64,000 nt of DNA from Sedimenticola thiotaurini (lineage in GTDB: Bacteria; Pseudomonadota; Gammaproteobacteria; Chromatiales; Chromatiaceae), in the NCBI RefSeq assembly GCF_001007875.1, contig NZ_CP011412.1, positions 2,790,001 through 2,854,000 of the forward strand. The letters are read 5' to 3'. Below the pieces are notes generated by a model. It was given only the letters and a program-made list of their open reading frames with translations. It was not told the DNA's origin and ran no database searches. The position numbers and the translations under genes are program-made. The number at the start of each line of letters is the position of its first letter. The stretch's first letter is position 1. Below are positions 1 to 8,476 of this stretch, one piece after another.

Positions 1-621
1 GAGGTTACCCGGCGTTTTGATGACTCACCCATTGATGCCATCGAGATCAACATCTCCTGTCCCAACGTCAAGGAGGGTGGCGTCGCATTCGGTAATGATC
101 CAGCCATGTCGGCCCGGGTGGTGGAGGCGTGTCGCCGGGCCACCAGCAAACCCCTGATCACCAAGCTCTCGCCCAACCAGACCGATATCGCCGCCAATGC
201 CCGGGGCTGCATCGAGGCCGGTTCGGACGCCTTTGCGGTGATCAACACCCTGATGGGCATGGCCATTGATATTGAAAGTCGCACACCCATTATCGGCAAC
301 AATCAGGGCGGTCTGTCCGGCCCGGCCATCAAGCCGGTCGCCCTACTAAAAGTCCACCAGGTGTACCAGGTGTGCCGGGAGCACGGTATTCCCATCATCG
401 GTCAGGGTGGCATCACCACTGCCGAGGACGCCATTGAGTTCCTGATTGCGGGGGCCTCCGCAGTCGGCATCGGTACCGCGCTCTTTTACGACCCGTTGAT
501 CTGCGGGAAGATAAACCGTGGTATAAAGGCCTATCTGGAAAAGCACAATATGGCATCAGTCAGACAGTTAACCGGAACTTTAACGCTGAACAGTCCGCGA
601 CCGGCAACCCGGTGTTGCTGA
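1..621 (+). CDS. pyrD: Dihydroorotate dehydrogenase, class 1 (catalytic subunit type), 5'-truncated
   Basis: Open from the first base of the window, so the N-terminal part lies upstream; about 206 residues are visible. The enzyme oxidises dihydroorotate to orotate in pyrimidine synthesis using FMN. The motif NISCPN at visible residues 17-22 places a cysteine at the catalytic-base position, which is the class 1 signature (class 2 enzymes have serine). Further FMN-barrel motifs follow: KLSPN, INTLMGM, GGLSGPAIKP, IIGQGGI and AGASAVGIGTA. This pattern is closest to type 1B catalytic subunits, whose electron-transfer partner PyrK is not in the window; the related PreA family is an alternative. 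The C-terminal tail after RQLTGTL looks non-conserved. Confidence 0.88.
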   Translation, partial: EVTRRFDDSPIDAIEINISCPNVKEGGVAFGNDPAMSARVVEACRRATSKPLITKLSPNQTDIAANARGCIEAGSDAFAVINTLMGMAIDIESRTPIIGNNQGGLSGPAIKPVALLKVHQVYQVCREHGIPIIGQGGITTAEDAIEFLIAGASAVGIGTALFYDPLICGKINRGIKAYLEKHNMASVRQLTGTLTLNSPRPATRCC

Positions 622-727
622 ACAGGCTGACTTGCAGATTTATTACCCACCAGGTTGCTTCAGTGTGCTCGAATCAATCAGGACCCGCTTCCGGAGAGGA
701 CGGGCAGACGTTTATAGGGTTTAGCAA

Positions 728-1990
728 ATGGATCGTCAATCAAATCACCCCACCACAGAAGAGTTGAAACAGTTTATTCCGCTGCAGGCACTGAGCGAAC
801 AGCAACAGGTACTGCTGGCCGGGGTTACCGAGATTAAAACCGCCCGACCGGGTGAGGTACTGATAGAGCTGGGCAGTGATGACAACAACACCTACTTCCT
901 GCTCCAGGGAACCCTGGTCCTGGACTCGGCGGATAACCATCGACGGGAGATCAGTGCGGGTGACCCGTCAGCCAAATCCCCCATCGCCCAGCTGCGCCCC
1001 CGTAAATACAAAGTTACCGCACGCACCGAAGTGCGCTACCTGCTGATCGATAATGCCTACCTGGAAGATATTGCCCACAACCACGGCACCGCCTGCGGTG
1101 TGGACGGGTACGAGGTGATTGGTGATTTCCAGAGTGACCCGAACGCATTCGAAGACCAACTTTCACACCTGTTACTGACCGATCTGAAAAATGATCGGTT
1201 AAAGCTCCCCAGTCTGCCGGAGGTCGCTGTGCGAATTGGCCGGGCGCTGGAAGATGGGGTTAGTGATGCCCACGATATTGCTGAAATCATCCAGATCGAT
1301 CCGGTAATGACTGCAAAGCTGATCAAAGCGGCAAACAGCGCTATCTATGGACGCCGTACGCCTGTGGAGACCTGCAGTGCCGCCGTGGTTCGACTGGGAG
1401 CCGATGTGACTCAGAAGCTGGTGCTCTCCTTCGCCCTGCGGGAGCTGTTCCAGAGCGATTCAGCGCTGTTGCGGAATCGCATGAAGGCGCTCTGGAAACA
1501 CAGTACCCACGTGGCGGCGATCTGTTATGTGCTGGCCGGCAACGATTCCCGGTTTAAACCGGAGCACGCCATGCTGGTGGGGCTGCTGCACGATATCGGC
1601 GTGGTGGCTATCATCAACTATGCACAGAAGTTTCCCGACGAGACCATGGACCCTGAAGCACTCGATCAGGCCGTGCAGAATTTGCGCGCTGAAATTGGCG
1701 GCATGATCCTTAAAAAATGGAATTTTTCCGCGGACTTCGTCACCGCGGCGCTGGAGGGTGAAGAGTGGATGCGTAACAAGGGCACGACACCGGATTACTG
1801 CGATCTGGTAATAATCGCCCAGCTGCACAGCTACATCGGTGACAACAAGGGCCGCCACCTGCCGGCAATTGATGAAGTGCCGGCCCATAGCCGTCTGGAG
1901 CTGGGTGAACTGACTCCCCGGATGAGCCTGAAGATCCTGGAACAGGCTAAGGATCAGATCCAACACGCCCAGGCGCTGCTAAATATTTGA
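728..1990 (+). CDS. Cyclic nucleotide-binding / HDOD domain signalling protein
   Basis: 420 residues, predicted cytoplasmic. Roughly residues 20-110 look like a cyclic nucleotide-binding beta-barrel (PGEVLIELGSDDNNTYFLLQGTL is typical of its first strands). From about residue 150 to 360 there is an HDOD domain (KLPSLPEVAVRIGRAL start, GLLHDIGVV with the His-Asp pair retained). HDOD proteins act in bacterial signalling and often in c-di-GMP or motility regulation. The combination suggests a ligand-controlled output protein; the ligand cannot be read from the sequence. It stands alone, with a 106-bp gap from pyrD and the next gene starting about 40 bp downstream on the same strand. Confidence 0.8.
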   Translation: MDRQSNHPTTEELKQFIPLQALSEQQQVLLAGVTEIKTARPGEVLIELGSDDNNTYFLLQGTLVLDSADNHRREISAGDPSAKSPIAQLRPRKYKVTARTEVRYLLIDNAYLEDIAHNHGTACGVDGYEVIGDFQSDPNAFEDQLSHLLLTDLKNDRLKLPSLPEVAVRIGRALEDGVSDAHDIAEIIQIDPVMTAKLIKAANSAIYGRRTPVETCSAAVVRLGADVTQKLVLSFALRELFQSDSALLRNRMKALWKHSTHVAAICYVLAGNDSRFKPEHAMLVGLLHDIGVVAIINYAQKFPDETMDPEALDQAVQNLRAEIGGMILKKWNFSADFVTAALEGEEWMRNKGTTPDYCDLVIIAQLHSYIGDNKGRHLPAIDEVPAHSRLELGELTPRMSLKILEQAKDQIQHAQALLNI

Positions 1991-2028
1991 TGCCTGCCGT
2001 GCATCAGACACCACACCAGGAAAACCGA

Positions 2029-2553
2029 ATGAACGCTGTAAAGACTTACGCCCGCCTGCTTCTCCTTGCGTTGCTGCTGGGCTCGGGTTCGGCATCCGCC
2101 GCCCGCCTGCTGACCCAGATCGATCCTCCCGAAGAGGCCGCCGCTTTCACACTGCGGGACACCCTGGGTAATCCGGTCTCTCTCGCCGATTACCGTGGCA
2201 AAGTGGTGGTGATCAACTTCTGGGCAACCTGGTGCCCGCCCTGTCGGCGGGAGATGCCATCGCTGAACCGCGCGGCCGCCTGGCTGAGAAAATACGATGT
2301 GGAAATGCTGGCCATCAATTCGGGCGAACAACCGGCCCGGGTGGAGCGGTTTCTGAAGGAGCAGCAGATGGATTTCCCCGTTCTGCTCGACCCGGACAGC
2401 CGCGTCTCCAGCGCATGGGAGGCAACCCGCCTGCCCATCACCTACGTGGTGGATAAACAGGGACGTCTGGCGTTCCGGGCCCTGGGCAGCCGGGAGTGGG
2501 ATGCGCCGGAGCTGCTGGTGCCGATCCGCAGCCTGGCCCTGCCGGCTGAGTGA
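2029..2553 (+). CDS. TlpA-like periplasmic thioredoxin-fold protein
   Basis: 174 residues from the ATG at 2029, which has AGGA about 10 bases upstream; an in-frame TTG at 1987 would add 14 non-conserved residues and overlap the preceding stop, so I prefer 2029. Residues 1-24 form a signal peptide ending ASA. The thioredoxin fold follows, with the redox motif WATWCPPC (Cys69 and Cys72) and the cis-proline segment LPITYVVD. TlpA/ResA-type proteins reduce disulfides in the periplasm, often for cytochrome maturation. No cytochrome genes are adjacent, so the target is unknown. It is followed by a convergent gene. Confidence 0.85.
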   Translation: MNAVKTYARLLLLALLLGSGSASAARLLTQIDPPEEAAAFTLRDTLGNPVSLADYRGKVVVINFWATWCPPCRREMPSLNRAAAWLRKYDVEMLAINSGEQPARVERFLKEQQMDFPVLLDPDSRVSSAWEATRLPITYVVDKQGRLAFRALGSREWDAPELLVPIRSLALPAE

Positions 2554-2592
2554 TTCGCTCCACGGCACAGCAGCCAGGACAGATTGCAGGGC

Positions 2593-2991
2593 TCAGGCGG
2601 GACGGATGTGCTCGATGTAGTAGGGGCGATCTTCCATATTCAACTTAACCGCCTCACCCACGACCTGTAGACGCCGATCGGTACCCTCAAACCGCAGGTC
2701 ACAATTGGCCCGGCCACGCCCCTCAAACGGTAGCGGGATCATGTCCCGGTAAGTGTAGACACTCTGCCCTACATCCCCACCTGCACAGACCACCGGCGTT
2801 TCGGGTGGTTCACCCTCCAGCGTCGCTTCGGTAAAGACCAGTTCACCCGATTGGCGCCAGCGGGTCCGCTCAACAGAGCCGGACAGCGTCTTGATAATCA
2901 TGGCGGGTGAGAAGCGTACGGTTACCGTATCGCCCTCTACCCGGATGCTCTCTATGGTCGAACCAGGCAATTCAATAGTGCTGCTATCCAT
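2593..2991 (-). CDS. Hypothetical protein, 132 aa
   Basis: I do not recognise this family. The predicted protein is soluble and acidic, without signal peptide or membrane segment, and appears beta-rich (alternating hydrophobic stretches such as SIRVEGDTVTVRFSPAMIIK). It lies 25 bp downstream of ntrC on the same strand and so is probably cotranscribed with ntrBC. Two cysteines (CAGG and NCDL) are not arranged as a metal site. A role in nitrogen control is only suggested by position. Confidence 0.6.
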   Translation of the reverse strand: MDSSTIELPGSTIESIRVEGDTVTVRFSPAMIIKTLSGSVERTRWRQSGELVFTEATLEGEPPETPVVCAGGDVGQSVYTYRDMIPLPFEGRGRANCDLRFEGTDRRLQVVGEAVKLNMEDRPYYIEHIRPA

Positions 2992-3016
2992 TTGATATTC
3001 CTAATGATTACTTCTA

Positions 3017-4423
3017 TCAGGCATCGCCAGCCTCAAGACCCAGTTCCTTGATTTTCCGGGTCAGGGTGTTGCGGCCCCAGCCCAGTAGTTTAGCAGCGTC
3101 CTGCTTTCGGCCGCCAGTCTGTTCCAGGGCTGTTTCAATCATTATGGTTTCAAACTCCGGGGTGGCCTCATCCAGCAGCGCCACCTGTCCCTGCTGCAGA
3201 CGCTGGCGCGCCCAACTGCGCAACGACGCCCGCCAGTCATCATCCTGGGTCTGGGGTTTCTCCGACTCCAACAGCTCCGATGGCAGATCCTTGACATGTA
3301 CCTCCTGGTTGGAGGCCATCACCGTCAGCCAGCGCGCGGTATTTTCCAGCTGGCGCACATTGCCGGGCCAATCCAACTGTTCCAGGGTAGCCAGTGTCTC
3401 TGGCAGCAGGGTCTTGCTCTCCACCCCCAGCTCCTCCGCCGCCAGCGAGAGGAAGTGGCGCATCAGCAGGCCGATATCCTCCCGCCGCTCCCGCAGAGAG
3501 GGGATGTGGATACGGATGACGTTGAGTCGATGGAACAGATCCTCTCGAAAACTGCCCAATTTCACCAACTGTTCCAGGTTCTGGTGGGTGGCGGCGATAA
3601 TACGCACATCCACTGTCACCGGCTCATGTCCCCCGACCCGGTAAAACTCGCCGTCGGCCAGCACCCGCAGCAGCCGGGTCTGTAACTCTGCCGGCATATC
3701 ACCGATCTCATCCAGGAACAGCGTGCCCCCATCAGCCTGCTCAAATCGCCCCACCCGGCGACCCTGGGCACCGGTGAAAGCCCCGCGCTCATGGCCAAAC
3801 AGTTCGGATTCCATCAAATCCCGGGGTATGGCAGCCATATTCAGGGCGATAAATGGCTGTTTAGCGCGTGGACTGTGCCGGTGCAACGCATGGGCCACCA
3901 ACTCCTTACCAGTACCCGACTCACCATTGATCAGCACTGTGATGTTGGAACGGGCCAGGCGACCGATGGCCCGGAACACCTCCTGCATGGCCGCCGCCTC
4001 ACCAATAATCTCGGGACTCGACTGCAGCTCCTCCACCTGAACCGATCCGCTTCGACTCTTGCGACAGGCACGGGAGACCTGTTCCACCGCCTCATCCACG
4101 TCAAATGGTTTCGGCAGATACTCGAATGCCCCACCATGAAATGCGGCTACGGCGCTGTCCAGATCGGAGTGCGCGGTCATGATAATCACCGGCAGATCGG
4201 GATAGACCGCAATGATTCTTTCCAGTAATGATAGCCCGTCCATACCGGGCATACGGATATCGGACACAACCACATCCGGTTGTTCATGCACCAGGGCATC
4301 CATGACGCCATCTGCACTGGGGAAGCATCTGACCGCCATTCCGGCTTTCTCGAATGCCTTCTCCAATACCCAGCGAATCGACCGGTCATCATCAATCACC
4401 CAGACACTGTTAATTGGTGGCAT
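3017..4423 (-). CDS. ntrC: Nitrogen regulation response regulator NtrC (sigma-54 activator)
   Basis: 468 residues from the ATG at 4423 (MPPINSVWVIDDD); the reading frame stays open for 22 further residues upstream but those lie inside ntrB and are not conserved. Receiver domain at 1-120 with phospho-acceptor Asp55 (SDIRMPG). AAA+ domain at about 140-370 with the Walker A GESGTGKE and the sigma-54 contact loop GAFTGA. C-terminal Fis-type helix-turn-helix (GGRKQDAAKLLGWGRNTLTRKI). When phosphorylated by NtrB it activates sigma-54 promoters under nitrogen limitation. Its start overlaps the ntrB stop by 14 bp, indicating translational coupling. Matching NtrC boxes occur upstream of ntrB and glnA. 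Confidence 0.96.
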   Translation of the reverse strand: MPPINSVWVIDDDRSIRWVLEKAFEKAGMAVRCFPSADGVMDALVHEQPDVVVSDIRMPGMDGLSLLERIIAVYPDLPVIIMTAHSDLDSAVAAFHGGAFEYLPKPFDVDEAVEQVSRACRKSRSGSVQVEELQSSPEIIGEAAAMQEVFRAIGRLARSNITVLINGESGTGKELVAHALHRHSPRAKQPFIALNMAAIPRDLMESELFGHERGAFTGAQGRRVGRFEQADGGTLFLDEIGDMPAELQTRLLRVLADGEFYRVGGHEPVTVDVRIIAATHQNLEQLVKLGSFREDLFHRLNVIRIHIPSLRERREDIGLLMRHFLSLAAEELGVESKTLLPETLATLEQLDWPGNVRQLENTARWLTVMASNQEVHVKDLPSELLESEKPQTQDDDWRASLRSWARQRLQQGQVALLDEATPEFETIMIETALEQTGGRKQDAAKLLGWGRNTLTRKIKELGLEAGDA

Positions 4424-5504
4424 TTGGATTCTCCACAGGTAACAACACAGTAAATACAGTTTTTCCCGGCTCGCTGCTGCACTCCACAAGTCCGCTGTGC
4501 TGGTTGATTAGGGATTGGGCAATGGTGAGTCCCAGGCCCACGCCATCATCGCTGGCGGTCACCATGGGATAAAACAGCTTTTCCCGGATCGAATCCGGTA
4601 TACCCCGGCCGTTATCCTCAATGCTGATCTGTGCTACCAGCCGGTGGCGGCGATTACCGATAGTGAACTGACGCAGGATGCGGGTTTGCAGCAGGATGCG
4701 GCCATCAGGTGAGTTGCCGATCTCACGTGCCGCATTGCGCAGGATGTTCAACAGGGCCTGGATGATCCGGTCACTGTCCACGCAAATATCGGGAATGCTG
4801 GGATCGTAATCCCGTTCTATGGTCAGCCGTTCACCCGATTCCACCAGCACCAGATTGCGCACACGCTCCAGCAGTGTGTGAATATTCACTTGCTTCAGAT
4901 TGGGCAGCCGGTCGGATCCAAGCATCCGGTTAACCAGGTTTTTCAGCCGATCCGCTTCATTGATAATGATCTGGGTATATTCACACAGACCCGGATCATC
5001 CAGCTCCTGTTCCAGCAACTGGGCGGCACCACGCAGTCCCCCCAGAGGGTTCTTGATTTCGTGGGCCAGGCCACGGATCAACTCCTGGGCGGCCTGGTGC
5101 TGGGAGAGCAGTTGTTCCTCGCGGCTGATGCGCAACTGCCGATCAATCTGTTGAATCTCGATCAGCAGGGCCGTCTCACCCTCACTGTCAGACAGGGGGA
5201 TGACCGTGCAGTCCACAGTGGCCCGTTTGCCATCCGGGAGCGGCAGACACAACTCGCGCTCCGTGAAATGGTGACCGGTGCGCAGGGCCTGTTCCAGATG
5301 TTCCCGGGGCAGTCCCCCGGGGCACTGGATAATCGACTCGGCCGAATTACCCACGGTGTGGCGAAAACTGATTTCAAACAGCATCTCTGCCGCCGGATTC
5401 ATGTACTGCAAACAGAGTGACTGGTCAAACAGCAGCACGGCGCTGCTCAGGTTCTCCAGAATCCGCTGTTGGGAAATTTCGTTTATCTGAATCATATCCT
5501 TCAT
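4410..5504 (-). CDS. ntrB: Nitrogen regulation sensor kinase/phosphatase NtrB
   Basis: Starting at 5504 (MKDMIQINEI) gives 364 residues; a second ATG at 5495 sits behind AAGGA but very close to it, and the frame is open to about 5567, so the start is uncertain. N-terminal PAS domain (about residues 10-120), then the HisKA box GLAHEIKNPLGG with phospho-acceptor His148, and the HATPase domain (N box ILRNAAREI, G boxes DNGRGIP and GVGLGL). No membrane segment, as expected for cytoplasmic NtrB, which responds to nitrogen status through PII proteins. It is the first gene of ntrBC and lies downstream of glnA and the DUF4124 gene. Confidence 0.94.
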   Translation of the reverse strand: MKDMIQINEISQQRILENLSSAVLLFDQSLCLQYMNPAAEMLFEISFRHTVGNSAESIIQCPGGLPREHLEQALRTGHHFTERELCLPLPDGKRATVDCTVIPLSDSEGETALLIEIQQIDRQLRISREEQLLSQHQAAQELIRGLAHEIKNPLGGLRGAAQLLEQELDDPGLCEYTQIIINEADRLKNLVNRMLGSDRLPNLKQVNIHTLLERVRNLVLVESGERLTIERDYDPSIPDICVDSDRIIQALLNILRNAAREIGNSPDGRILLQTRILRQFTIGNRRHRLVAQISIEDNGRGIPDSIREKLFYPMVTASDDGVGLGLTIAQSLINQHSGLVECSSEPGKTVFTVLLPVENPNATN

Positions 5505-5516
5505 CACAAAAGCCGA

Positions 5517-5532
5517 TGCAAAAAGCGAACCA
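5517..5532 (-). promoter_or_regulatory. Candidate sigma-54 promoter for ntrBC
   Basis: On the minus strand the sequence reads TGGTTCG-CTTT-TTGCA, matching the consensus TGGCACG-N4-TTGCW at 5 of 7 and 5 of 5 positions and keeping the GG-N10-GC spacing. The NtrC-type palindrome is centred about 120 bp upstream, a usual enhancer distance. Caveat: the predicted transcript start falls at or just before the ntrB start codon, leaving almost no leader unless translation begins at 5495 or later. Confidence 0.4.
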
Positions 5533-5609
5533 AGAATAGGTTCTGGGGAGAACTGGCTTAAAACCAAGGCGTGATGGGATTTTTCGCAAAAAGACGACGT
5601 TGTTGGCCA

Positions 5610-5644
5610 GCCAGCCTATGCACTATTTTAGTGCATAGGCTGGC
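5610..5644. promoter_or_regulatory. NtrC-type enhancer box in a perfect 35-bp palindrome
   Basis: Two perfectly complementary 16-base arms (5610-5625 and 5629-5644) flank a 3-base centre. The core TGCACTATTTTAGTGCA matches the NtrC operator pattern TGCAC-N7-GTGCA known from enteric glnA. The arms extend well past the NtrC core, so the element could also form a strong cruciform or RNA hairpin. It lies about 105 bp upstream of the ntrB start and suggests autoregulation by NtrC. Confidence 0.7.
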
Positions 5645-5818
5645 TCAGGCAACCCAACCACCCGCCAAATCACCGGCTTGGATCAGGGAACAAATGGACA
5701 ACCAGTGGGGTGGATAAAATGGGGGTTGGTAAGGTGATTATGGCTGATAATCACTACAGTTAGCGACAGATAGAATATCTATCGCCGATTTTAATCGCTA
5801 TATGACCCTTTCCACCAC

Positions 5819-6529
5819 TCAATAGTTTGGACTGAAGGCGGGATTGGTCCGGCCCGGCGTGGAGGAAATCGGTTTGCTGGTCGGATTAAAGGCGTCGGCA
5901 CCACCCGGGGTCGGCGCATCGCCAGTGTAGTCCGACCCGGAATCCGGCGCATACTGGGGCGCATCACCACCGCTGCCAGAGCTGCCGGACGGCGGCAGTT
6001 CAGGGGACTTACCATCTTCAATCACGGTGACCTGGCGCACGAAGAATTGCACAATATTGGAGCGCGCCACCAGACGTCCTGCCGCATCATGGATACTGGC
6101 ATGGATCATATGGGCGCCCCGACTGAGATTGTGGAGCTGAAACTGGAGGCCGGTTGCGTGCTGATCCTGAATCCGTCCATCCAGCACCACCTGAATGTAG
6201 TGCCCGCTCTGCAGCGCCGGCTCTGTCTGGAAAGCGAGAGTGACCGTGCCGCCATTCGCCTGCACCATTTCATTGCTGGCGGGTGACACGATGGTGAAAC
6301 TGCTGTATTTAGCCGGTTTGGCGGCTTGTGACGGGGCTTGACCGGTGCGGTTTTCCAGGTCACTGCTCACCGGAGTATAGATGGTGGGATCGGAGAGTTG
6401 GATCTGCTCGGCATCCCGTGTCGGGGTATCTGAATAGTGCACCGCACCGGAGCGGTCGACCCATTTATAGATCGCTGCCTGACTGCCCAGCGCCAGAGAC
6501 ATGATACAGATGAACAGGATGCTTCTCAT
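5819..6529 (-). CDS. DUF4124 domain secreted protein
   Basis: 236 residues from the ATG at 6529. Residues 1-18 (MRSILFICIMSLALGSQA) form a signal peptide, followed at once by the DUF4124 signature AIYKWVDRSGAVHYSDTP. The centre (about residues 70-160) looks like an immunoglobulin-like beta domain (GGTVTLAFQTEP...). The last 60 residues are low-complexity, rich in Ser, Gly, Pro and Asp, likely disordered. DUF4124 proteins are exported and of unknown function; one often sits between glnA and ntrBC in related gammaproteobacteria. It is separated from glnA by a terminator, so it probably has its own promoter or depends on read-through. Confidence 0.8.
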   Translation of the reverse strand: MRSILFICIMSLALGSQAAIYKWVDRSGAVHYSDTPTRDAEQIQLSDPTIYTPVSSDLENRTGQAPSQAAKPAKYSSFTIVSPASNEMVQANGGTVTLAFQTEPALQSGHYIQVVLDGRIQDQHATGLQFQLHNLSRGAHMIHASIHDAAGRLVARSNIVQFFVRQVTVIEDGKSPELPPSGSSGSGGDAPQYAPDSGSDYTGDAPTPGGADAFNPTSKPISSTPGRTNPAFSPNY

Positions 6530-6662
6530 ACCATTGAGAATAGCCCAGACCGGGGGCCGCCTCAACTACTGTTCGGATCAGGGGTATAAAAGAGTCGATA
6601 GACGTTATCCCATGCTGGTCCAGCCATCGCCGGAACAGAGACAGTGGTGATGAACCCGGAAC

Positions 6663-6690
6663 AAAAAAACGCCCCCGGATGGGGGCGTTT
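6663..6690 (-). terminator. Rho-independent terminator of glnA
   Basis: On the minus strand an 8-bp GC-rich stem (ACGCCCCC/GGGGGCGT, loop ATCC) is followed directly by a T7 tract. It lies 28 bp past the glnA stop. Confidence 0.9.
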
Positions 6691-6717
6691 CTCAACAATC
6701 CCTGCTAAGTGGATCGT

Positions 6718-8124
6718 TTACAGGCTGTAGTACATATCAAACTCAACCGGATGGGTGGTCATACGCAGACGGGTCACATCATCCATCTTCAGAGCGATAA
6801 AGCCGTCGATCAGGTCATCGGTAAACACACCACCGGCGGTGAGGAACTCACGATCCGCATCCAAGGCTTCCAGGGCCTGATCCAGGCTGTGGCAGACGGT
6901 CGGGATGGAGAGAGCCTCTTCGGCAGGCAGGTCATACAGATCCTTATCCATCGCCTCACCCGGATGGATCTTGTTCTGGATTCCGTCCAGACCAGCCATC
7001 ATCAGAGCGGAGAAGGCCAGATAGGGGTTGGCGGTGGGATCCGGGAAACGGACCTCAACACGACGGCCTTTCGGGCTGTTCACGAACGGAATACGGATCG
7101 ACGCAGAACGGTTACGGGCGGAGTAGGCCAGCATCACCGGTGCTTCAAAGCCCGGTACCAGACGCTTGTATGAGTTGGTGGAAGGGTTGGTGAAAGCGTT
7201 CAGGGCACGGGCGTGTTTGATAATGCCACCGATGTAGTAGAGCGCTGTTTCAGACAGACCACCGTAGAGGTTACCGGCGAACAGGTTCTCACCGCCCTTG
7301 GCCAGGGACATGTGTACGTGCATACCGGAGCCATTATCACCCACCAGCGGTTTCGGCATGAAGGTGGCGGTCTTGCCATAGGCGTGTGCCACGTTCCAGG
7401 TGACGTACTTCTGCACCTGTACCCAGTCGGCACGTTTCACCAGGGTAGCGAACTTGGTACCGATCTCACACTGGCCGGCGGTTGCCACTTCGTGATGATG
7501 CACCTCCACCGGCACACCCATCTCTTCCATGGCCAGACACATGGCGGCACGGATATCGTTCAGGGAATCAACCGGGGGAACGGGGAAGTAACCGCCCTTG
7601 GTGCCCGGACGATGGCCGATATTGCCATCCTGGTAGACCCGCTCGGAGTTCCAGCCGGCCTCTTCGGAATCAATCTTGTAGAAGGAGCCGCTCATCTCGG
7701 ACTCCCAACGCACGTCATCCAGTACAAAGAATTCAGGCTCGGGACCGAAGAAGGCGGCATCAGCGATGCCGGTAGAGGCCAGGTAGGCTTCAGCGCGGCG
7801 GGCCACCGAACGGGGGTCACGCTCGTAGCCTTCCATGGTGGAAGGTTCAAGGATGTCACAGGTGATGTTAAGGGTCACTTCATCCGCAAACAGGTCAAGA
7901 ACAGCGGTTTCCGCATCCGGCATCAAGATCATGTCGGATTCGTTGATCCCCTTCCAACCGGAAATGGAAGAACCATCAAACATCTTGCCGTCGGTGAAGA
8001 GATCTTCATCAATGGTGTGGGCCGGTACAGAAACATGCTGTTCCTTACCGCGGGTATCAGTGAAGCGGAAATCAACGAACTTGACTTCGTTGTCTTTGAT
8101 CATCTTCAGGACTTTTGAGGCCAT
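6718..8124 (-). CDS. glnA: Glutamine synthetase type I
   Basis: 468 residues, the usual GSI-beta length. Converts glutamate, ammonia and ATP to glutamine; acts as a cytoplasmic dodecamer. Signatures present: [13 protein letters not shown] near the N-terminus, the ATP-binding segment [17 protein letters not shown], and the regulatory Tyr397 in the adenylylation loop [10 protein letters not shown], so control by GlnE adenylylation is expected. The start follows GGAGA in ctggagaacctc. Upstream lie a sigma-54 promoter and NtrC boxes; downstream a terminator. Confidence 0.98.
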   Translation of the reverse strand: MASKVLKMIKDNEVKFVDFRFTDTRGKEQHVSVPAHTIDEDLFTDGKMFDGSSISGWKGINESDMILMPDAETAVLDLFADEVTLNITCDILEPSTMEGYERDPRSVARRAEAYLASTGIADAAFFGPEPEFFVLDDVRWESEMSGSFYKIDSEEAGWNSERVYQDGNIGHRPGTKGGYFPVPPVDSLNDIRAAMCLAMEEMGVPVEVHHHEVATAGQCEIGTKFATLVKRADWVQVQKYVTWNVAHAYGKTATFMPKPLVGDNGSGMHVHMSLAKGGENLFAGNLYGGLSETALYYIGGIIKHARALNAFTNPSTNSYKRLVPGFEAPVMLAYSARNRSASIRIPFVNSPKGRRVEVRFPDPTANPYLAFSALMMAGLDGIQNKIHPGEAMDKDLYDLPAEEALSIPTVCHSLDQALEALDADREFLTAGGVFTDDLIDGFIALKMDDVTRLRMTTHPVEFDMYYSL

Positions 8125-8200
8125 GAGGTTCTCCAGCAGTTAGTATTAAATTTGAATGGACCACAGCGTGGCCATCAATGTTAAATCTTGCGAGTTGGGA

Positions 8201-8217
8201 TGCCCCGTTACGGGGCA
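8201..8217 (-). promoter_or_regulatory. Hairpin in the glnA leader
   Basis: TGCCCCG and CGGGGCA arms around a 3-base loop form a perfect 7-bp GC-rich stem. It would fall about 10 bases into the transcript predicted from the sigma-54 promoter at 8239-8254. It has no T tract and so is not a terminator; a role in leader stability or regulation is inference. Confidence 0.5.
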
Positions 8218-8238
8218 GCCAAGGCATGTCCTGTAATT

Positions 8239-8254
8239 AGCAAGTACTGTGCCA
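8239..8254 (-). promoter_or_regulatory. Sigma-54 promoter of glnA
   Basis: The minus strand reads TGGCACA-GTAC-TTGCT, a match at all but one defined position to TGGCACG-N4-TTGCW, with GG and GC elements 10 bases apart. The predicted start near 8228 gives a leader of about 104 bases before the glnA ATG at 8124. Three NtrC-type boxes lie about 190-240 bp upstream. The rest of the 8125-8476 gap holds the leader hairpin and no gene. Confidence 0.85.
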
Positions 8255-8407
8255 CAGTTCAGGTGTCTGTCTACCCCCGACCCGAACCATCCGGGTAATT
8301 TTACTACGTTTCCACGCCGAAGCACGAAATAGACTGTATTACAGTGGATTAACCCCGTTTGTATGGAAGCCCCTGTCTGGCAGTCCCGGCGCTCATGGAG
8401 CGGAGGG

Positions 8408-8476
8408 AGCACTATCCTGGAGAACGAGCGCACCATATCGATGCGTTTTCAGACCATAGCGCACTATTATAGTGCA
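8408..8476. promoter_or_regulatory. Cluster of three NtrC-type boxes (glnA enhancer)
   Basis: Three 17-bp sites resemble TGCACCA-N3-TGGTGCA: 8408-8424 (left half and TGG good), 8429-8445 (CGCACCATATCGATGCG) and 8460-8476 (CGCACTATTATAGTGCA, a near-perfect palindrome). Their centres are 21 and 31 bp apart, close to two and three helical turns, as expected for cooperative NtrC dimers on one DNA face. The outermost box directly abuts the stop codon of the CDF gene. Confidence 0.7.

Larger units (their letters stand above)
5505..5818. other. Intergenic regulatory region between the DUF4124 gene and ntrB
   Basis: 314 bp with no plausible gene. It contains the 35-bp NtrC-type palindrome (5610-5644), a sigma-54-like promoter match (5517-5532) and two further inverted repeats: GTGATTAT/ATAATCAC with a 5-base spacer (5734-5754) and GATAGA/TCTATC with a 3-base spacer (5769-5783). 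None of the hairpins is followed by a T run, so they look like protein-binding sites or structured leader rather than terminators. Confidence 0.6.

Noticed and set aside
1-105. Possible frameshift at the 5' end of pyrD
   Set aside because: The frame is open from base 1 with conserved NISCPN, so it is simple truncation by the window edge.
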